A DNA stretch of 64,000 nt from Metabacillus litoralis (GCF_020524045.1 NZ_JAIVKL010000018.1:1-64000); one strand, 5' to 3'. Positions 43,455 to 53,586 are shown, counted from the first letter of the stretch. The notes: generated by a model not told the origin, from the letters alone. Made by a program: numbers and translations.

Positions 43455-44600
43455 TTACGCTTGAAATCTCTCTGGCTTTTCATCACGTTTGCCAAAATGC
43501 TGTAGTATCGCTCTTACAATTCGATTAGATGCATTTCCATCACCGTATGGATTTGATGCTTTTGACATGCTTTCATACGCTTCTTTATTATTTAAAAGCT
43601 CATAAGCTAATGAATAGATTGTTTCTTCATCCGTACCGGCAAGCTTTAATGTACCTGCTTCAATACCTTCTGGACGTTCCGTTGTGTCACGTAATACTAA
43701 TACCGGAACGCCTAATGATGGTGCTTCCTCTTGTACACCACCAGAATCCGTTAAAATTATATACGCACGTGATGCAAAGTTATGAAAATCATATACACCC
43801 AGTGGTTCAATTAAATGAATTCTAGTATCTTCACCTAGAATTTCATCTGCAACCTCACGAACAGCTGGATTTAAATGTACAGGATATACAACCTGAACAT
43901 CATCATGCTCTGTAACAAGACGTTTGATCGCGCGGAACATGTTTCTCATAGGTTCCCCTAAATTTTCACGGCGATGAGCAGTTAGAAGAATCATTCGATC
44001 AGATCCAACCTTTTCTAACACTTCATGAGTATAATCATCTTTAACTGTAGTTTTTAAAGCATCGATAGCTGTGTTACCAGTGACATAGATCGTTTCAGCC
44101 TTTTTATTTTCTTGAAGTAGATTTTGTTCAGACTTGTCAGTTGGTGAAAAATGTAGATCCGCAATAACACCTGTAATCTGTCTATTTACTTCCTCTGGAA
44201 ATGGTGAATATTTATTCCATGTTCTTAGACCCGCTTCAACATGACCAACGGCAATTTGATTATATAATGCAGCTAGACTTGCAACAAATGTTGTCGTTGT
44301 ATCACCATGAACAAGAACAAGATCTGGCTTAACTTCCTTCATTACGTCATCTAAGCCTTCTAGTGCACGTGTCGTAACGCCTGTAAGCGTTTGACGATCC
44401 TTCATTATATTTAGGTCATGATTCGGCGTTACATTAAATAGTTCAAGAACTTGATCAAGCATTTGGCGATGTTGTGCAGTAACCGTTACAATTGATTCAA
44501 TTTCTTCAGGGAATTTTTCTAATTCAAGAACAAGAGGTGCCATTTTTATTGCTTCGGGTCTGGTACCGAAGATAGTCATAACTTTAATTTTTTTATTCAT
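43455..44600 (-). CDS. mnaA: UDP-N-acetylglucosamine 2-epimerase (non-hydrolysing)
   Basis: Interconverts UDP-GlcNAc and UDP-ManNAc in the cytoplasm; about 381 residues. Motifs are FGTRPEAIKMAPLV, HGDTTTTFVASLAA, GHVEAGLRTWNKYSPFPEE, LTAHRRENLGEP and LTDSGGVQEEAPSLG, all conserved in WecB/MnaA. I start at the ATG at 44600, seven bases after AAGGAGA; the frame extends ten codons more. Its product can feed TagA-type ManNAc transfer and the UDP-ManNAc dehydrogenase encoded at 56-57 kb. Confidence 0.96.
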   Translation of the reverse strand: MNKKIKVMTIFGTRPEAIKMAPLVLELEKFPEEIESIVTVTAQHRQMLDQVLELFNVTPNHDLNIMKDRQTLTGVTTRALEGLDDVMKEVKPDLVLVHGDTTTTFVASLAALYNQIAVGHVEAGLRTWNKYSPFPEEVNRQITGVIADLHFSPTDKSEQNLLQENKKAETIYVTGNTAIDALKTTVKDDYTHEVLEKVGSDRMILLTAHRRENLGEPMRNMFRAIKRLVTEHDDVQVVYPVHLNPAVREVADEILGEDTRIHLIEPLGVYDFHNFASRAYIILTDSGGVQEEAPSLGVPVLVLRDTTERPEGIEAGTLKLAGTDEETIYSLAYELLNNKEAYESMSKASNPYGDGNASNRIVRAILQHFGKRDEKPERFQA

Positions 44601-44883
44601 TAAATATTCTCCTTTATTGGCTATGGTCATATAAACTAATATTAAAATACCATAAATTTCTCAATTTCGACAAATTGTAATATAACTGTAAACAATATTA
44701 AGTTATAAACCCTTTTTGTACGTAATTATTATAAACTAGAAAACAAATGACTGACACATCTCAAATTGAGAGGTGTTTTCTTCTATTATAATGCATGAAT
44801 AGCATTATGTAGCATTTATAAAGATATCATAATTTTTATAACTTTTGTCAATAATATTGTTACTACTATGCGAGGTGATAGCT

Positions 44884-45054
44884 TTGTCCCTTGAAGATAA
44901 CATTCAAATGACACTTGGCACTTGTGAATTATATCGAATTTGTATATGCTCTGTTTGCGGTAGTGAAAGTTTCTATTACGTTAACAGTGAAACTAATGAG
45001 TTAGTTGGAAAATCATGCAATGAATGTAATCAAATTCACCTTTTTGAAAATTAG
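44884..45054 (+). CDS. Tiny zinc-ribbon-like protein
   Basis: 56 residues from a TTG at 44884, six bases after GAGGTGA; a longer reading to 44845 has no ribosome binding site. It has two cysteine pairs, CSVCG and CNEC, with SESFYYVNSETNELVG between. This resembles a small rubredoxin-like zinc ribbon. It has no signal peptide or membrane segment. Function is unknown. It is isolated on the plus strand between mnaA and the glucosaminidase gene, and is small enough to be missed by gene callers. Confidence 0.6.
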   Translation: MSLEDNIQMTLGTCELYRICICSVCGSESFYYVNSETNELVGKSCNECNQIHLFEN

Positions 45055-45137
45055 AATTCGTTAAGAGGTTTTCAATAATCCCCTTTATATTATTCACTTG
45101 TATAGTACAAGTAATCAAATTATCCTAATTTAAATTT

Positions 45138-45166
45138 AAAAAACCGTATCATAAAAAATGATACGG
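45138..45166 (-). terminator. Terminator of the glucosaminidase gene
   Basis: A perfect 9-bp stem (CCGTATCAT with ATGATACGG), 5-nt loop and six T residues on the minus strand, 12 bases after the stop codon. Confidence 0.9.
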
Positions 45167-45177
45167 ATAAAATTATT

Positions 45178-47793
45178 TTATTTAATTATACTCACAAAAT
45201 CTGCAACATAGGCAGTTGTACCATTAAAGTACACTTCGTACCATGTATATCCATCTTTTTCAACAGTGATAAAGTTATATTTCTCGTCCAATTTTGCAGA
45301 AACGAGTGTACCATTATCAAGACTTCCTAATTTATTACCAGATGCACTAGCTGTTTCACGGACATTAAGGTTTGTGCCTTCTGTATTCACTTGTAATAAA
45401 TTATTAATTTCTACATATACTGTAGTTGAGTTACCTTTTGATACCCAACCTTCAGTATTTGTTCCTGGAATTTTGATTCTTAACCAACCATTATCTAAAC
45501 CAATTACATCAACTCTAGTACCGGCTTTAAGTACTTGTATAATATCATTTGAAGTTGAATTCCCACTTCTTAGATTCAAGTCAATCATAACTTTACCTAC
45601 AGTATTTACAGGGAAACTAATTGGTTGTGATGGTGCGTCTTCTTCTGGTGGATTGACATTATTATCTTGTAATTGATTTTTGTAATTAGGAACATCAAAT
45701 CGTAAGAAATAATTATTTAGCTGAGCATACATATTACTAATCTTCTTGGCTTGAATATCAGCCCAAGCAATATGTGTCGCATATTGAGGACCAAAAGTAT
45801 CCCTTGATTCTACGTGTGCTGGATGCCAGCGCATTTTGTAAAGAGTATTTTGTCCTCTTGAGAAGTAACTATTGTTTACAAATCCTGCTCCACCCTTAAT
45901 TGCCGCTCCTGGTGTAAACCATTCTTTTGAATAAGCATGTTGAGCACCAGCATTAACAACACAGTCATCATAAGCAGCAATTCCATACATGTTATATACC
46001 TTTTTAGGTGAAATATCCATTGTTATGGTTTTTCCATTACTGTCTTTAACTGGAGTGCAAGTTCCAGGTACTAGCTTTGTCCATGTACTAACACCTTTTG
46101 ATAAAACAGATTCATAACTTGTACCGGCTCCCGTTTCATGCAATGTATGAGCAATTAAATATATCTCGTTGACACCATATTTTTCACCTGCATATGCAAA
46201 TGCTTCCCCTTGCCCATCCAATGAGCCTTTACCTTCTAGAAAGATATTTAGTTCGTTAGGATCAGCATTTGTAGAAGAATCTAGCAATAAAAATTGAAAG
46301 TAGCTTGATGTCCCTCTCTTAAAGTTAGTTGGATTTAAATAATAAGAGACATCTTCACGTTTTGCAGATATTTTACCTGCTCCATCGCTCTTAGGGTTTG
46401 CACCCATTTGTACATCTACCATTCTAGTAAAATCTAAATTATAGTTAGATGTCTCTACTAGTATATTAGATGCAGCATTTTTAGAAACAATCCCTCTTCT
46501 TCCTGCGATATTAATTCCCCACCAATTTTTTTGCTCAAATACAACACGATATGAGCTTCCTGGTACTAATTTGGCATAAGGAATATATTGACCTGAGGAT
46601 GTGTCATATACAAGTGCATCTGTAAACATCGTAATTCTTTTAGTCGTTCCCGTATTTGTTTGAGCATTTTTAATAGATCCACCAGTTGAAGGTTCTGTAT
46701 CAGTTTTCTTAACAAACCCTACCTGATCTCCAAATTCAACTAGATGATAGTATTTTTGTTCATCTACTCTATTAAACTCTTGACCTTTAACTAGCTCCCC
46801 TACTTTTACTAAACCATTGCTAGTATTATGGTAAACGTCAGCTTGTCCTGAGGTCACTTTAAAGTATTTATCAGATGGTACAAATTGTGCAGCTGCAGTA
46901 TACTTCGGAACAAATCCAAGTCTGCCGCCAAAGTTAATACCCCACCAATTTGACTGACTAATGACAATCGGATACTCTGTGCCTGGTGCAACCTTACCAA
47001 ATGGCGCATATCCAGATTTTGTATCCAAAACCTCCGTCTCTTCAAGAAAGACTAGCTTTCTACCAGTAGTTTTTGTTGTAGTAAGGAGGTTATTAATAGA
47101 ATGTGAAGAAACTGGTTCTGTTTCTCTCTTTTTCACATAAGCTACTTGATTACCAATCTTAATTAGGTGCCAATTCGTTCGATCTCCTACTCTAGGATAA
47201 ACCTGTCCTATAGTTAAACTAGCAAATTTCGTCAACCCTTTAGAGGTATTAATATACACGTCTGTTGGACCAGTGACCTTAAAGTATTTGTCCGAAGAAT
47301 AAAACTTTGCCATAGCGGTTGATTTTGGTATGAAACCTAAGCGCCCAGAAAGGTTAACTCCCCACCAGTTTGCTTGACTAACAACAACTGGGAAGGTCAT
47401 ACCTTGTGAGATGCTACCAAATTGGGTATATCCAGATTTAGAGTCTACTACAATTGCCTCTTGTAAAATTGTAATCTCTAAATCTTTTTGGGTTAGACTC
47501 CCAATATGATTTTTTATAGTATTGCCAGTTGATGGTTCTGTATCAGATTTCTTTACAAGCCCAACATTATCTCCAAACTCTATAACATGCCAATATGTTT
47601 GATTTGCTTTTCTTTTATATACCTGACCATTAGTTAAACTGCCTACTGCAACAAGTCCTTTTTTAGTATTTTGATAAACTTTCACATTATCATTTACCAC
47701 TTTAAAGTAGTCATTGAATTCATTTGCAGCCTTTACTTGACCTTCGTTAAGAAAAGTCATTTGAAAAACGAAGACCATCAAGAATAAAAGCAA
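45178..47793 (-). CDS. Secreted GH73 N-acetylglucosaminidase with SH3-like modules
   Basis: Probable autolysin of the LytD type, 871 residues as read. A hydrophobic signal segment (about 1-22) is followed by six SH3/GW-like modules of two alternating types: type A around NTKKGLVAVGSLTNGQVY and type B around SKSGYTQFGSISQGMTFP. A GH73 domain (about 430-680) has the catalytic Glu in AHTLHETGAGTS. Two C-terminal SH3b domains follow (LNLRSGNS, LNVRETAS). The start is doubtful: TTG at 47793 has no ribosome binding site and lacks the basic n-region. That region is encoded just upstream (..FKSTLK..) without any ATG, GTG or TTG start. It cleaves wall glycan. Confidence 0.87.
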   Translation of the reverse strand: MLLFLMVFVFQMTFLNEGQVKAANEFNDYFKVVNDNVKVYQNTKKGLVAVGSLTNGQVYKRKANQTYWHVIEFGDNVGLVKKSDTEPSTGNTIKNHIGSLTQKDLEITILQEAIVVDSKSGYTQFGSISQGMTFPVVVSQANWWGVNLSGRLGFIPKSTAMAKFYSSDKYFKVTGPTDVYINTSKGLTKFASLTIGQVYPRVGDRTNWHLIKIGNQVAYVKKRETEPVSSHSINNLLTTTKTTGRKLVFLEETEVLDTKSGYAPFGKVAPGTEYPIVISQSNWWGINFGGRLGFVPKYTAAAQFVPSDKYFKVTSGQADVYHNTSNGLVKVGELVKGQEFNRVDEQKYYHLVEFGDQVGFVKKTDTEPSTGGSIKNAQTNTGTTKRITMFTDALVYDTSSGQYIPYAKLVPGSSYRVVFEQKNWWGINIAGRRGIVSKNAASNILVETSNYNLDFTRMVDVQMGANPKSDGAGKISAKREDVSYYLNPTNFKRGTSSYFQFLLLDSSTNADPNELNIFLEGKGSLDGQGEAFAYAGEKYGVNEIYLIAHTLHETGAGTSYESVLSKGVSTWTKLVPGTCTPVKDSNGKTITMDISPKKVYNMYGIAAYDDCVVNAGAQHAYSKEWFTPGAAIKGGAGFVNNSYFSRGQNTLYKMRWHPAHVESRDTFGPQYATHIAWADIQAKKISNMYAQLNNYFLRFDVPNYKNQLQDNNVNPPEEDAPSQPISFPVNTVGKVMIDLNLRSGNSTSNDIIQVLKAGTRVDVIGLDNGWLRIKIPGTNTEGWVSKGNSTTVYVEINNLLQVNTEGTNLNVRETASASGNKLGSLDNGTLVSAKLDEKYNFITVEKDGYTWYEVYFNGTTAYVADFVSIIK

Positions 47794-47881
47794 ACATTTT
47801 AGTGTTGACTTAAAGATAAATCATCACATCCTCACTAATTTATTCAAGTCGTTATTAGTTACATAATAAATAAAAGGCTTG

Positions 47882-47906
47882 GGGTCTTAATTCTTGCTTA
47901 AGACCC
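47882..47906 (-). terminator. Terminator-like hairpin at the end of the pyruvyltransferase gene
   Basis: A 9-bp perfect stem (GGGTCTTAA with TTAAGACCC) that includes the stop codon at 47887, followed by CCAAGCCTTTTATTT on the minus strand. The T run is displaced, so it may be leaky. Confidence 0.6.
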
Positions 47907-50823
47907 TTTTTACAATCCCTTGTTTAGGCTTACTTTTACCCAATTTAATTAAACTTATATCATAGATGCTAGTTTTAGAAGCACTTCCCCATCTCCAGCT
48001 TTCACAATTCTTCAATGAGTCCAGTCTTAACTCTAGTGTTATATTTTTTCGTTTTGGTTTTATATTAAATGTTAATACCTTTTCATTACCATCTTCTGCG
48101 ATATCTTCCTTATATAGTTTTTTCCCATCAAGTTTTAATTGATATTGGATACGACCTACATTTTTTGGTTTACAGTACGGAGAATGAACGGTAACATTCA
48201 ATGCGTACTCTGTTCCAGGCTCAACATTTAGTTGAACTCTAGCTGTAGAAAAGTCTCCTTTTTTAGGTGCATCTAAATCAGATAAACGAATTCCAATTTT
48301 ATTAGACTTATGTGAAAGAATTACCTGCTCATTTAAAGCACGGTCCTGGCATTCTATTATAGCCTTTGAAAGGTCTACTTTTTCGAGATCATCAATTTTC
48401 ATCATATTCATCGCATTTTGCATAACTTTGAAGTTTGATTGTAACTCTCTATTCTCTAAACGCAACATAGTAAGTTCTTTGAGTAATGCTTGCTCATTCA
48501 CTTTGTGCAGAGATTCTTCTCTAGGATAGTGTCTATAGATGTCTTTCTCCCTCTTAACACCTTGTTCAAGCAACTGAACAGCAAATTCATAAGACTTAGA
48601 AGATTTCTCTTTCTCACGAGCAACATATTTCATTATACTATCTGACATTTGTTCTTTATTTGCTTCTAAATCTTTAAATGTTTTAATAGCATGATCAACA
48701 TCGAAGTCAAGATCTAATAAATATTGATCCATATGAAGGTTTTGATAATGTGCTAATACTTTATCATCATAGTTAAAACCAATGGATGGTACACCAAAAA
48801 GGTTAGCTAGGATCGAACCATGAAGTCTCATCGATATAGATAATCCTGCATTCTTAACAATGCTTAGAAATTCTGTGTAATCACCCTCATGCTCATAAAC
48901 AAGTGTACGAGATTGATTACTCATAAGCTCCTGAACTTTTCCGTGAATCTTATTATCATCTGATTTCCCTTTTCCAAATTGGTAAGGTAGAAATAAAATA
49001 GTATAATTACTGTCCGCTAGAATGGAATCTAAATAACGAGCCATTTTTTCTTCGAAGTTGACTGGATTATCCTTCCAATCCCTCATGGTTAGAAGTATTA
49101 AATTCTTAGATTCAATATTGTACTTTTTAAAATAGGCAGCTGCAGCTTCATCACCCGGATCATCAAGCATATAGGTCGCATCTGAAGTCTGATTTACTTC
49201 TTTCGTTAAACCAGGAATCGATTCTAGTAAGTTTTTAGAGTACTCGTCTCTTACTGTTACGACACTCATTTGATTTACCATGAATTTAGCAAACTTACGT
49301 GCCTCTGGATTAACAAGTGGTCCTACACCTAAAGCAAAATACATACTTGGCACTTCATATATATTAGCCATTGTTGGTATAGTCCCCATTCCTGTCAATC
49401 CGTGAGTGAATCTATCAAAGAAATCAGGGACACCTGCAGCTTTATTAAAAGTATAATCATTTAATAATCCACCCCCACCATAGATGAGAAGATCAGCCTC
49501 TTTAATATATTTATCCATCCGGTAAACATCTGTTCTTGGTAGACTGTAAAACCCTTGCTTCAATGTAATTGGTCTACGATTAAAGCCTGCTACCATGATA
49601 AGAGTATTTGGGTATTTTTTCTTGATATTTGTGCTTATTGCTTCTAGAATCAAGTCATCTCCTGTATTTAGTGCGCCATAGTAACCTTGGATGATAACCT
49701 TTGCAGCTTTTTCTTTCGTACCATGTAATTCATTAATTTGCTCATATCTACCTTTAGATAACTTTGTTTGCTTTGAATTAATATCGTTTTGAATTTGTGT
49801 GAGCAAATCCTGCCATCTAGTTTCCCACATATGATGCTTAACTAATTTTTCAAATCCTCGTCTGCGTATCATCTCAGCTTCTTCAGGATGGTTAATATAA
49901 TATTCAAGCTTCTCTTTTAAATCTTCTGCATCTTTATATCCGATAATCTCTTTCCCATATTCAAAAAATAATTCCATTTCTTCAAAGATCTCTGTACAAA
50001 GGATCCCACCATTTGCAATGGATTCAAATACACCGATCTTAAGGTTCGTAAATCCTGCTCTTGTACCTGGGAAATTTATATGGAATTTCCCAGCTCTTGC
50101 AGCTGAGTAGAAATCTTCACCGCTTACAGGGAATGAATTTGGAATTTCCCAACCTGTTCCATATACCTTTACTTCAAAATGCTCATCCAAATAATTCATC
50201 ATCGAATTACGATCAGGGCGATTAAAAGCATTTCCAATACATATGACATCTGCTTTCCAATCTGGTCTTTCTACGGCCTCTGCTTCAATAAAGCTTCTAT
50301 CAATGGCAAATGGCCAATGAATTGTATTATTGATGCCTGCTTCTTTGTACATCTCCAAGGCTTCTACGGCATTTGTTGCATGATAATCGAAGCGATGAGC
50401 AAACTTTTTCGTACCAGGGAATACATCAGGATCTGATAATGTAATCCCAACTAAAATATAACCTTGATCCTTTAACCACTTGCTGTCTTCTTCAGAGAAT
50501 GTATATCCTCCTGCATTACAGACAATGATTTGAGGATCAAATTGTTTCAACAAAGGTTTAATCAAGTCTAGCTTGATTTCAATTGGACCAAACCCACCCG
50601 TATGTCGATCTGGATTATGAATTACGACTGGGAAGTCATCCGTATTAAAATCAAACACGGTATGTCCTAGATTTTCTAGTGCTTGTTTCATTCTACTAAC
50701 GATATCCGTTTTACCAAAAGCATACCGCCCAATGTGTAAAATTCGAAAATATTCCCCTGCTAATATCTTCTTTTCCCTTAAAAGTTCTCGTTGCTGTTCC
50801 ACTGAAGGTAAATTTTGTCCCAT
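47887..50823 (-). CDS. Fusion: CgeB-like glycosyltransferase plus polysaccharide pyruvyltransferase
   Basis: 978 residues. The N-terminal glycosyltransferase (about 1-360) has ILHIGRYAFGKTD and the sugar-nucleotide end FESIANGGILCTEIFEEME. The central domain (about 370-740) is a CsaB-like polysaccharide pyruvyltransferase: GYYGALNTGDDLILEA, LLIYGGGGLLNDY, FALGVGPL and SMRLHGSILANLFGVPSIGFNYD. A short coiled coil (about 800-835) and a beta-rich tail (about 850-960) follow. It probably adds a sugar and a pyruvate ketal, giving a negative charge, to a wall polymer. It is last in the operon running from 58855. In Gram-positives pyruvylated wall polymers anchor SLH proteins. Confidence 0.85.
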   Translation of the reverse strand: MGQNLPSVEQQRELLREKKILAGEYFRILHIGRYAFGKTDIVSRMKQALENLGHTVFDFNTDDFPVVIHNPDRHTGGFGPIEIKLDLIKPLLKQFDPQIIVCNAGGYTFSEEDSKWLKDQGYILVGITLSDPDVFPGTKKFAHRFDYHATNAVEALEMYKEAGINNTIHWPFAIDRSFIEAEAVERPDWKADVICIGNAFNRPDRNSMMNYLDEHFEVKVYGTGWEIPNSFPVSGEDFYSAARAGKFHINFPGTRAGFTNLKIGVFESIANGGILCTEIFEEMELFFEYGKEIIGYKDAEDLKEKLEYYINHPEEAEMIRRRGFEKLVKHHMWETRWQDLLTQIQNDINSKQTKLSKGRYEQINELHGTKEKAAKVIIQGYYGALNTGDDLILEAISTNIKKKYPNTLIMVAGFNRRPITLKQGFYSLPRTDVYRMDKYIKEADLLIYGGGGLLNDYTFNKAAGVPDFFDRFTHGLTGMGTIPTMANIYEVPSMYFALGVGPLVNPEARKFAKFMVNQMSVVTVRDEYSKNLLESIPGLTKEVNQTSDATYMLDDPGDEAAAAYFKKYNIESKNLILLTMRDWKDNPVNFEEKMARYLDSILADSNYTILFLPYQFGKGKSDDNKIHGKVQELMSNQSRTLVYEHEGDYTEFLSIVKNAGLSISMRLHGSILANLFGVPSIGFNYDDKVLAHYQNLHMDQYLLDLDFDVDHAIKTFKDLEANKEQMSDSIMKYVAREKEKSSKSYEFAVQLLEQGVKREKDIYRHYPREESLHKVNEQALLKELTMLRLENRELQSNFKVMQNAMNMMKIDDLEKVDLSKAIIECQDRALNEQVILSHKSNKIGIRLSDLDAPKKGDFSTARVQLNVEPGTEYALNVTVHSPYCKPKNVGRIQYQLKLDGKKLYKEDIAEDGNEKVLTFNIKPKRKNITLELRLDSLKNCESWRWGSASKTSIYDISLIKLGKSKPKQGIVKRVLSKN

Positions 50824-50922
50824 TTCCTACCAGCCCTTCGTTAGTATATTATTTATTATCAATAGGGGAACACCCTATATTTAATTCAGTAATCCTAAAT
50901 CAGTATAATTTATTAAGTGCAA

Positions 50923-53580
50923 TCAGTCATTGGAAGTTGCTACTAATGTTACCCATTTCTTAATAGTTTCATCTAGGTCAGAAGGCAAATGTTGTTCATA
51001 TAACTGATATATTTGATATAAGGTTTCTTCTGACTCTTTTCGCTCTTCTTCTTTTACTAATTCCAGCTTTTTCATATACCAATTTTTGAAATAGTACTCA
51101 AACCGTAGCTGCATATATGCATGTAAAAGATGATTCTTCTCTAAGAACAAGATTTTTTCATCCTCTAATTCCTTATATTTCATAAAGGTTCTTGCTGAAA
51201 CATTGTTAACAGCTGATCCTTCTACTCCAGCATAGTAAAGGTGAATAGTCTCATTGATTACAGTGAAGTTTTTAGCATGTAAGAGCACATCATAGAAAAA
51301 GATCGTGTCCTCTCCTACTACACCTACTAACATTTTTAAATCCTTCTCTAGTAGTAGCGTTCTTTTAATTAACATCGCTTGAATACTTTGGACTTTAAAT
51401 GATGTTTCAATGAATAATTCACGGCTATCTCGATTGCCGAAAATATCTTTAGTTGGATATTTCTCTTTCACTGCCTTATAGTAATCAACAAGTCGATCAT
51501 TCGTATCTACCTTTATAATATTACCAATGACAACATCTACATCACTATGACAAATAGATTGATAAAGCTTAGTATACCCATCATTTATGGCTTCATTATC
51601 TGGATCCAGATAGGTAACATACTCTGTTGATGCCATTAACACGCCTTTATTTCTAGGTCTAGAAGCACTACCACTGCCACCATCTTTGTAAAAGTGGGCT
51701 TTTACATTTGGATAAAGCCTTGCTAATCGACTTACAATTTTAGGTGTATAATCATCTGTAGATCCATCATCAACTATAATAACCTCCATCTCATTAAACA
51801 TAGATGATCTTCTAAGACTCATAAAGCACTTACTATATAGATGATCACCATTATTATAGGCAGCAACAATTACACTGAATTTTGGCTTAGAAGGCTCAAT
51901 CACTTTAATTTCCCTCAATACATTTAACTCAAGACTATCAATACTATAACCAGGTTTTTCAACCTTTAAATTCTTGATATTTAACAGTTCTTCCACACTA
52001 AAGTGAGCTAAAGAAAATAGTGTCCTTTTATAATCACTCACTCGATTGACATAATCATTTTCAATTCCAGCTATTCTATTTAATCCACTAAAATAGGAAT
52101 CCTTTGTTATGAAAGTAGAATTTGTATATTTAAACCCATTTATCATATCTTCCAAATAAAACTCGCCATACTCATATTCATCTGACATAAAGGCAATATA
52201 ATCAAAATCGCTATATTTTTCATTTAGTTGGTCAAGTGTAAGCAAAGTCTTCATTTTGTATGTTTGTCTATTATACTGCTCAATCATTTGATCAGATAAC
52301 TCTTCACACACAACCGCGACGCTTTTATCAAAAATAAGGTCTTGTTCAAAACCTATATTTTTTAATAAAGACGCTAAGCGATGATATGTAGTATGACTTC
52401 GAAGCACTTTACGAACACCAAACATTTGTAACTGGTACTTTTCTAATTCACTATAATGATTAAGTATAAAATCCACTTCATTACTATTAAATATCATAAA
52501 GACATTAGGAAATAGATTATTTACCCCTAAACTATAGTTGGATAAAATGAGATTGCCCATACTTTGAAGCTCATAAACTCTACTTGCAAACATAGTCATA
52601 CTTTCTTGGATTGAGTTTAAATTGATCGACCAAGTGTAAAGTTTGGATAAAAGCTGAAGCATATCATGTTGTACTGCAGGTGATACATATTTCAAGTATT
52701 CTGTAGGAAACAAAAAGCTTTCAGAGTCTCTACTATAATTTCTGTCAATAATTTTTAAATCTTTACCTGCAGTTATGACACCATCAAATATTTTTCTAGT
52801 ATCCTTTTGACGATTAGGATATTTCCGATACCACGATCCAGCAAATACAACCTTTTGGTCTACATTATGTTTGTGTAATCCAATTGGGTTATTATATGTT
52901 GGATTTACACCAAACTCTAATAGGAAGACCTGATCATTTTTACAATCTCTTTTATAGTGAGGGATTTTTTCAACAGCAGTAGTAAAGATATAATCACACT
53001 TACTTGCTATCTCTACAAAGAATTCATAATTGGTCGGATCTTCTTTAGAGTAGAAAATGGTCTTCTTATTTTTAGACTGAAAATAACTTATTACTTCAAA
53101 CATTTTTGAACGGACTTTTTTATTTTTAAGGTTCCCTAACCCCACCCATTCATTCCCTAAACCTTTCCAAGCAGAGGCAACTAATAGTATGGTTACTTCT
53201 TTTTCTATCTCCTTGTAGTTTTCAGGAGTAACATAAAAGAAATTGGCAGTATTTTCATAAGAGTGATATAAAAACTCATCCATGACAATCCCAATATTTA
53301 ATTCAATCTTTGAATAATAGCTAGATCCATTACTTTTTGGGATATCACTAACATATTCCTTTAATTGTTCAACAAATTGCTCATCAGCCACTTTACTACG
53401 TATGTTTCGATATGACTCTAAATCTACAGGTTCTGGTTGGTCTTTAAATAAGCTAGAAACATTTAATGATATGCCTTCAGAGACTTTTAAATTTTCAAGG
53501 TCAGATGATAATAGTTGGTCTAACTCATTTATTCGATTGTCTAATTTTGACAGCCTTTTTTTTATGTGTTTAGAATCCAT
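50923..53580 (-). CDS. Double glycosyltransferase (CgeB-like plus GT2)
   Basis: 885 residues. A short N-terminal coiled coil (HIKKRLSKLDNRINELDQLL) is followed by a CgeB-like region (about 100-420; VFAGSWYRKYPNR, MFASRVYELQSMGNLILSNY). A C-terminal GT2 domain (about 560-830) has SVIVAAYNNGDHLYSKC, the EVIIVDDGSTD metal/nucleotide motif, and YLDPDNEA. It is likely to add two sugars in turn, or a repeating pair, to a polymer. Layouts of this type are seen in teichoic acid and capsule genes such as ggaB. It ends 99 bases before the next gene of the operon. Confidence 0.85.
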   Translation of the reverse strand: MDSKHIKKRLSKLDNRINELDQLLSSDLENLKVSEGISLNVSSLFKDQPEPVDLESYRNIRSKVADEQFVEQLKEYVSDIPKSNGSSYYSKIELNIGIVMDEFLYHSYENTANFFYVTPENYKEIEKEVTILLVASAWKGLGNEWVGLGNLKNKKVRSKMFEVISYFQSKNKKTIFYSKEDPTNYEFFVEIASKCDYIFTTAVEKIPHYKRDCKNDQVFLLEFGVNPTYNNPIGLHKHNVDQKVVFAGSWYRKYPNRQKDTRKIFDGVITAGKDLKIIDRNYSRDSESFLFPTEYLKYVSPAVQHDMLQLLSKLYTWSINLNSIQESMTMFASRVYELQSMGNLILSNYSLGVNNLFPNVFMIFNSNEVDFILNHYSELEKYQLQMFGVRKVLRSHTTYHRLASLLKNIGFEQDLIFDKSVAVVCEELSDQMIEQYNRQTYKMKTLLTLDQLNEKYSDFDYIAFMSDEYEYGEFYLEDMINGFKYTNSTFITKDSYFSGLNRIAGIENDYVNRVSDYKRTLFSLAHFSVEELLNIKNLKVEKPGYSIDSLELNVLREIKVIEPSKPKFSVIVAAYNNGDHLYSKCFMSLRRSSMFNEMEVIIVDDGSTDDYTPKIVSRLARLYPNVKAHFYKDGGSGSASRPRNKGVLMASTEYVTYLDPDNEAINDGYTKLYQSICHSDVDVVIGNIIKVDTNDRLVDYYKAVKEKYPTKDIFGNRDSRELFIETSFKVQSIQAMLIKRTLLLEKDLKMLVGVVGEDTIFFYDVLLHAKNFTVINETIHLYYAGVEGSAVNNVSARTFMKYKELEDEKILFLEKNHLLHAYMQLRFEYYFKNWYMKKLELVKEEERKESEETLYQIYQLYEQHLPSDLDETIKKWVTLVATSND

Positions 53581-53586
53581 CTATTT

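Noticed and set aside
44754-44776. Hairpin ACACATCTC/GAGAGGTGT with T-rich tail as a terminator
   Set aside because: It is oriented for a rightward transcript, but no rightward gene precedes it. A leader role for the tiny gene at 44884 cannot be shown.
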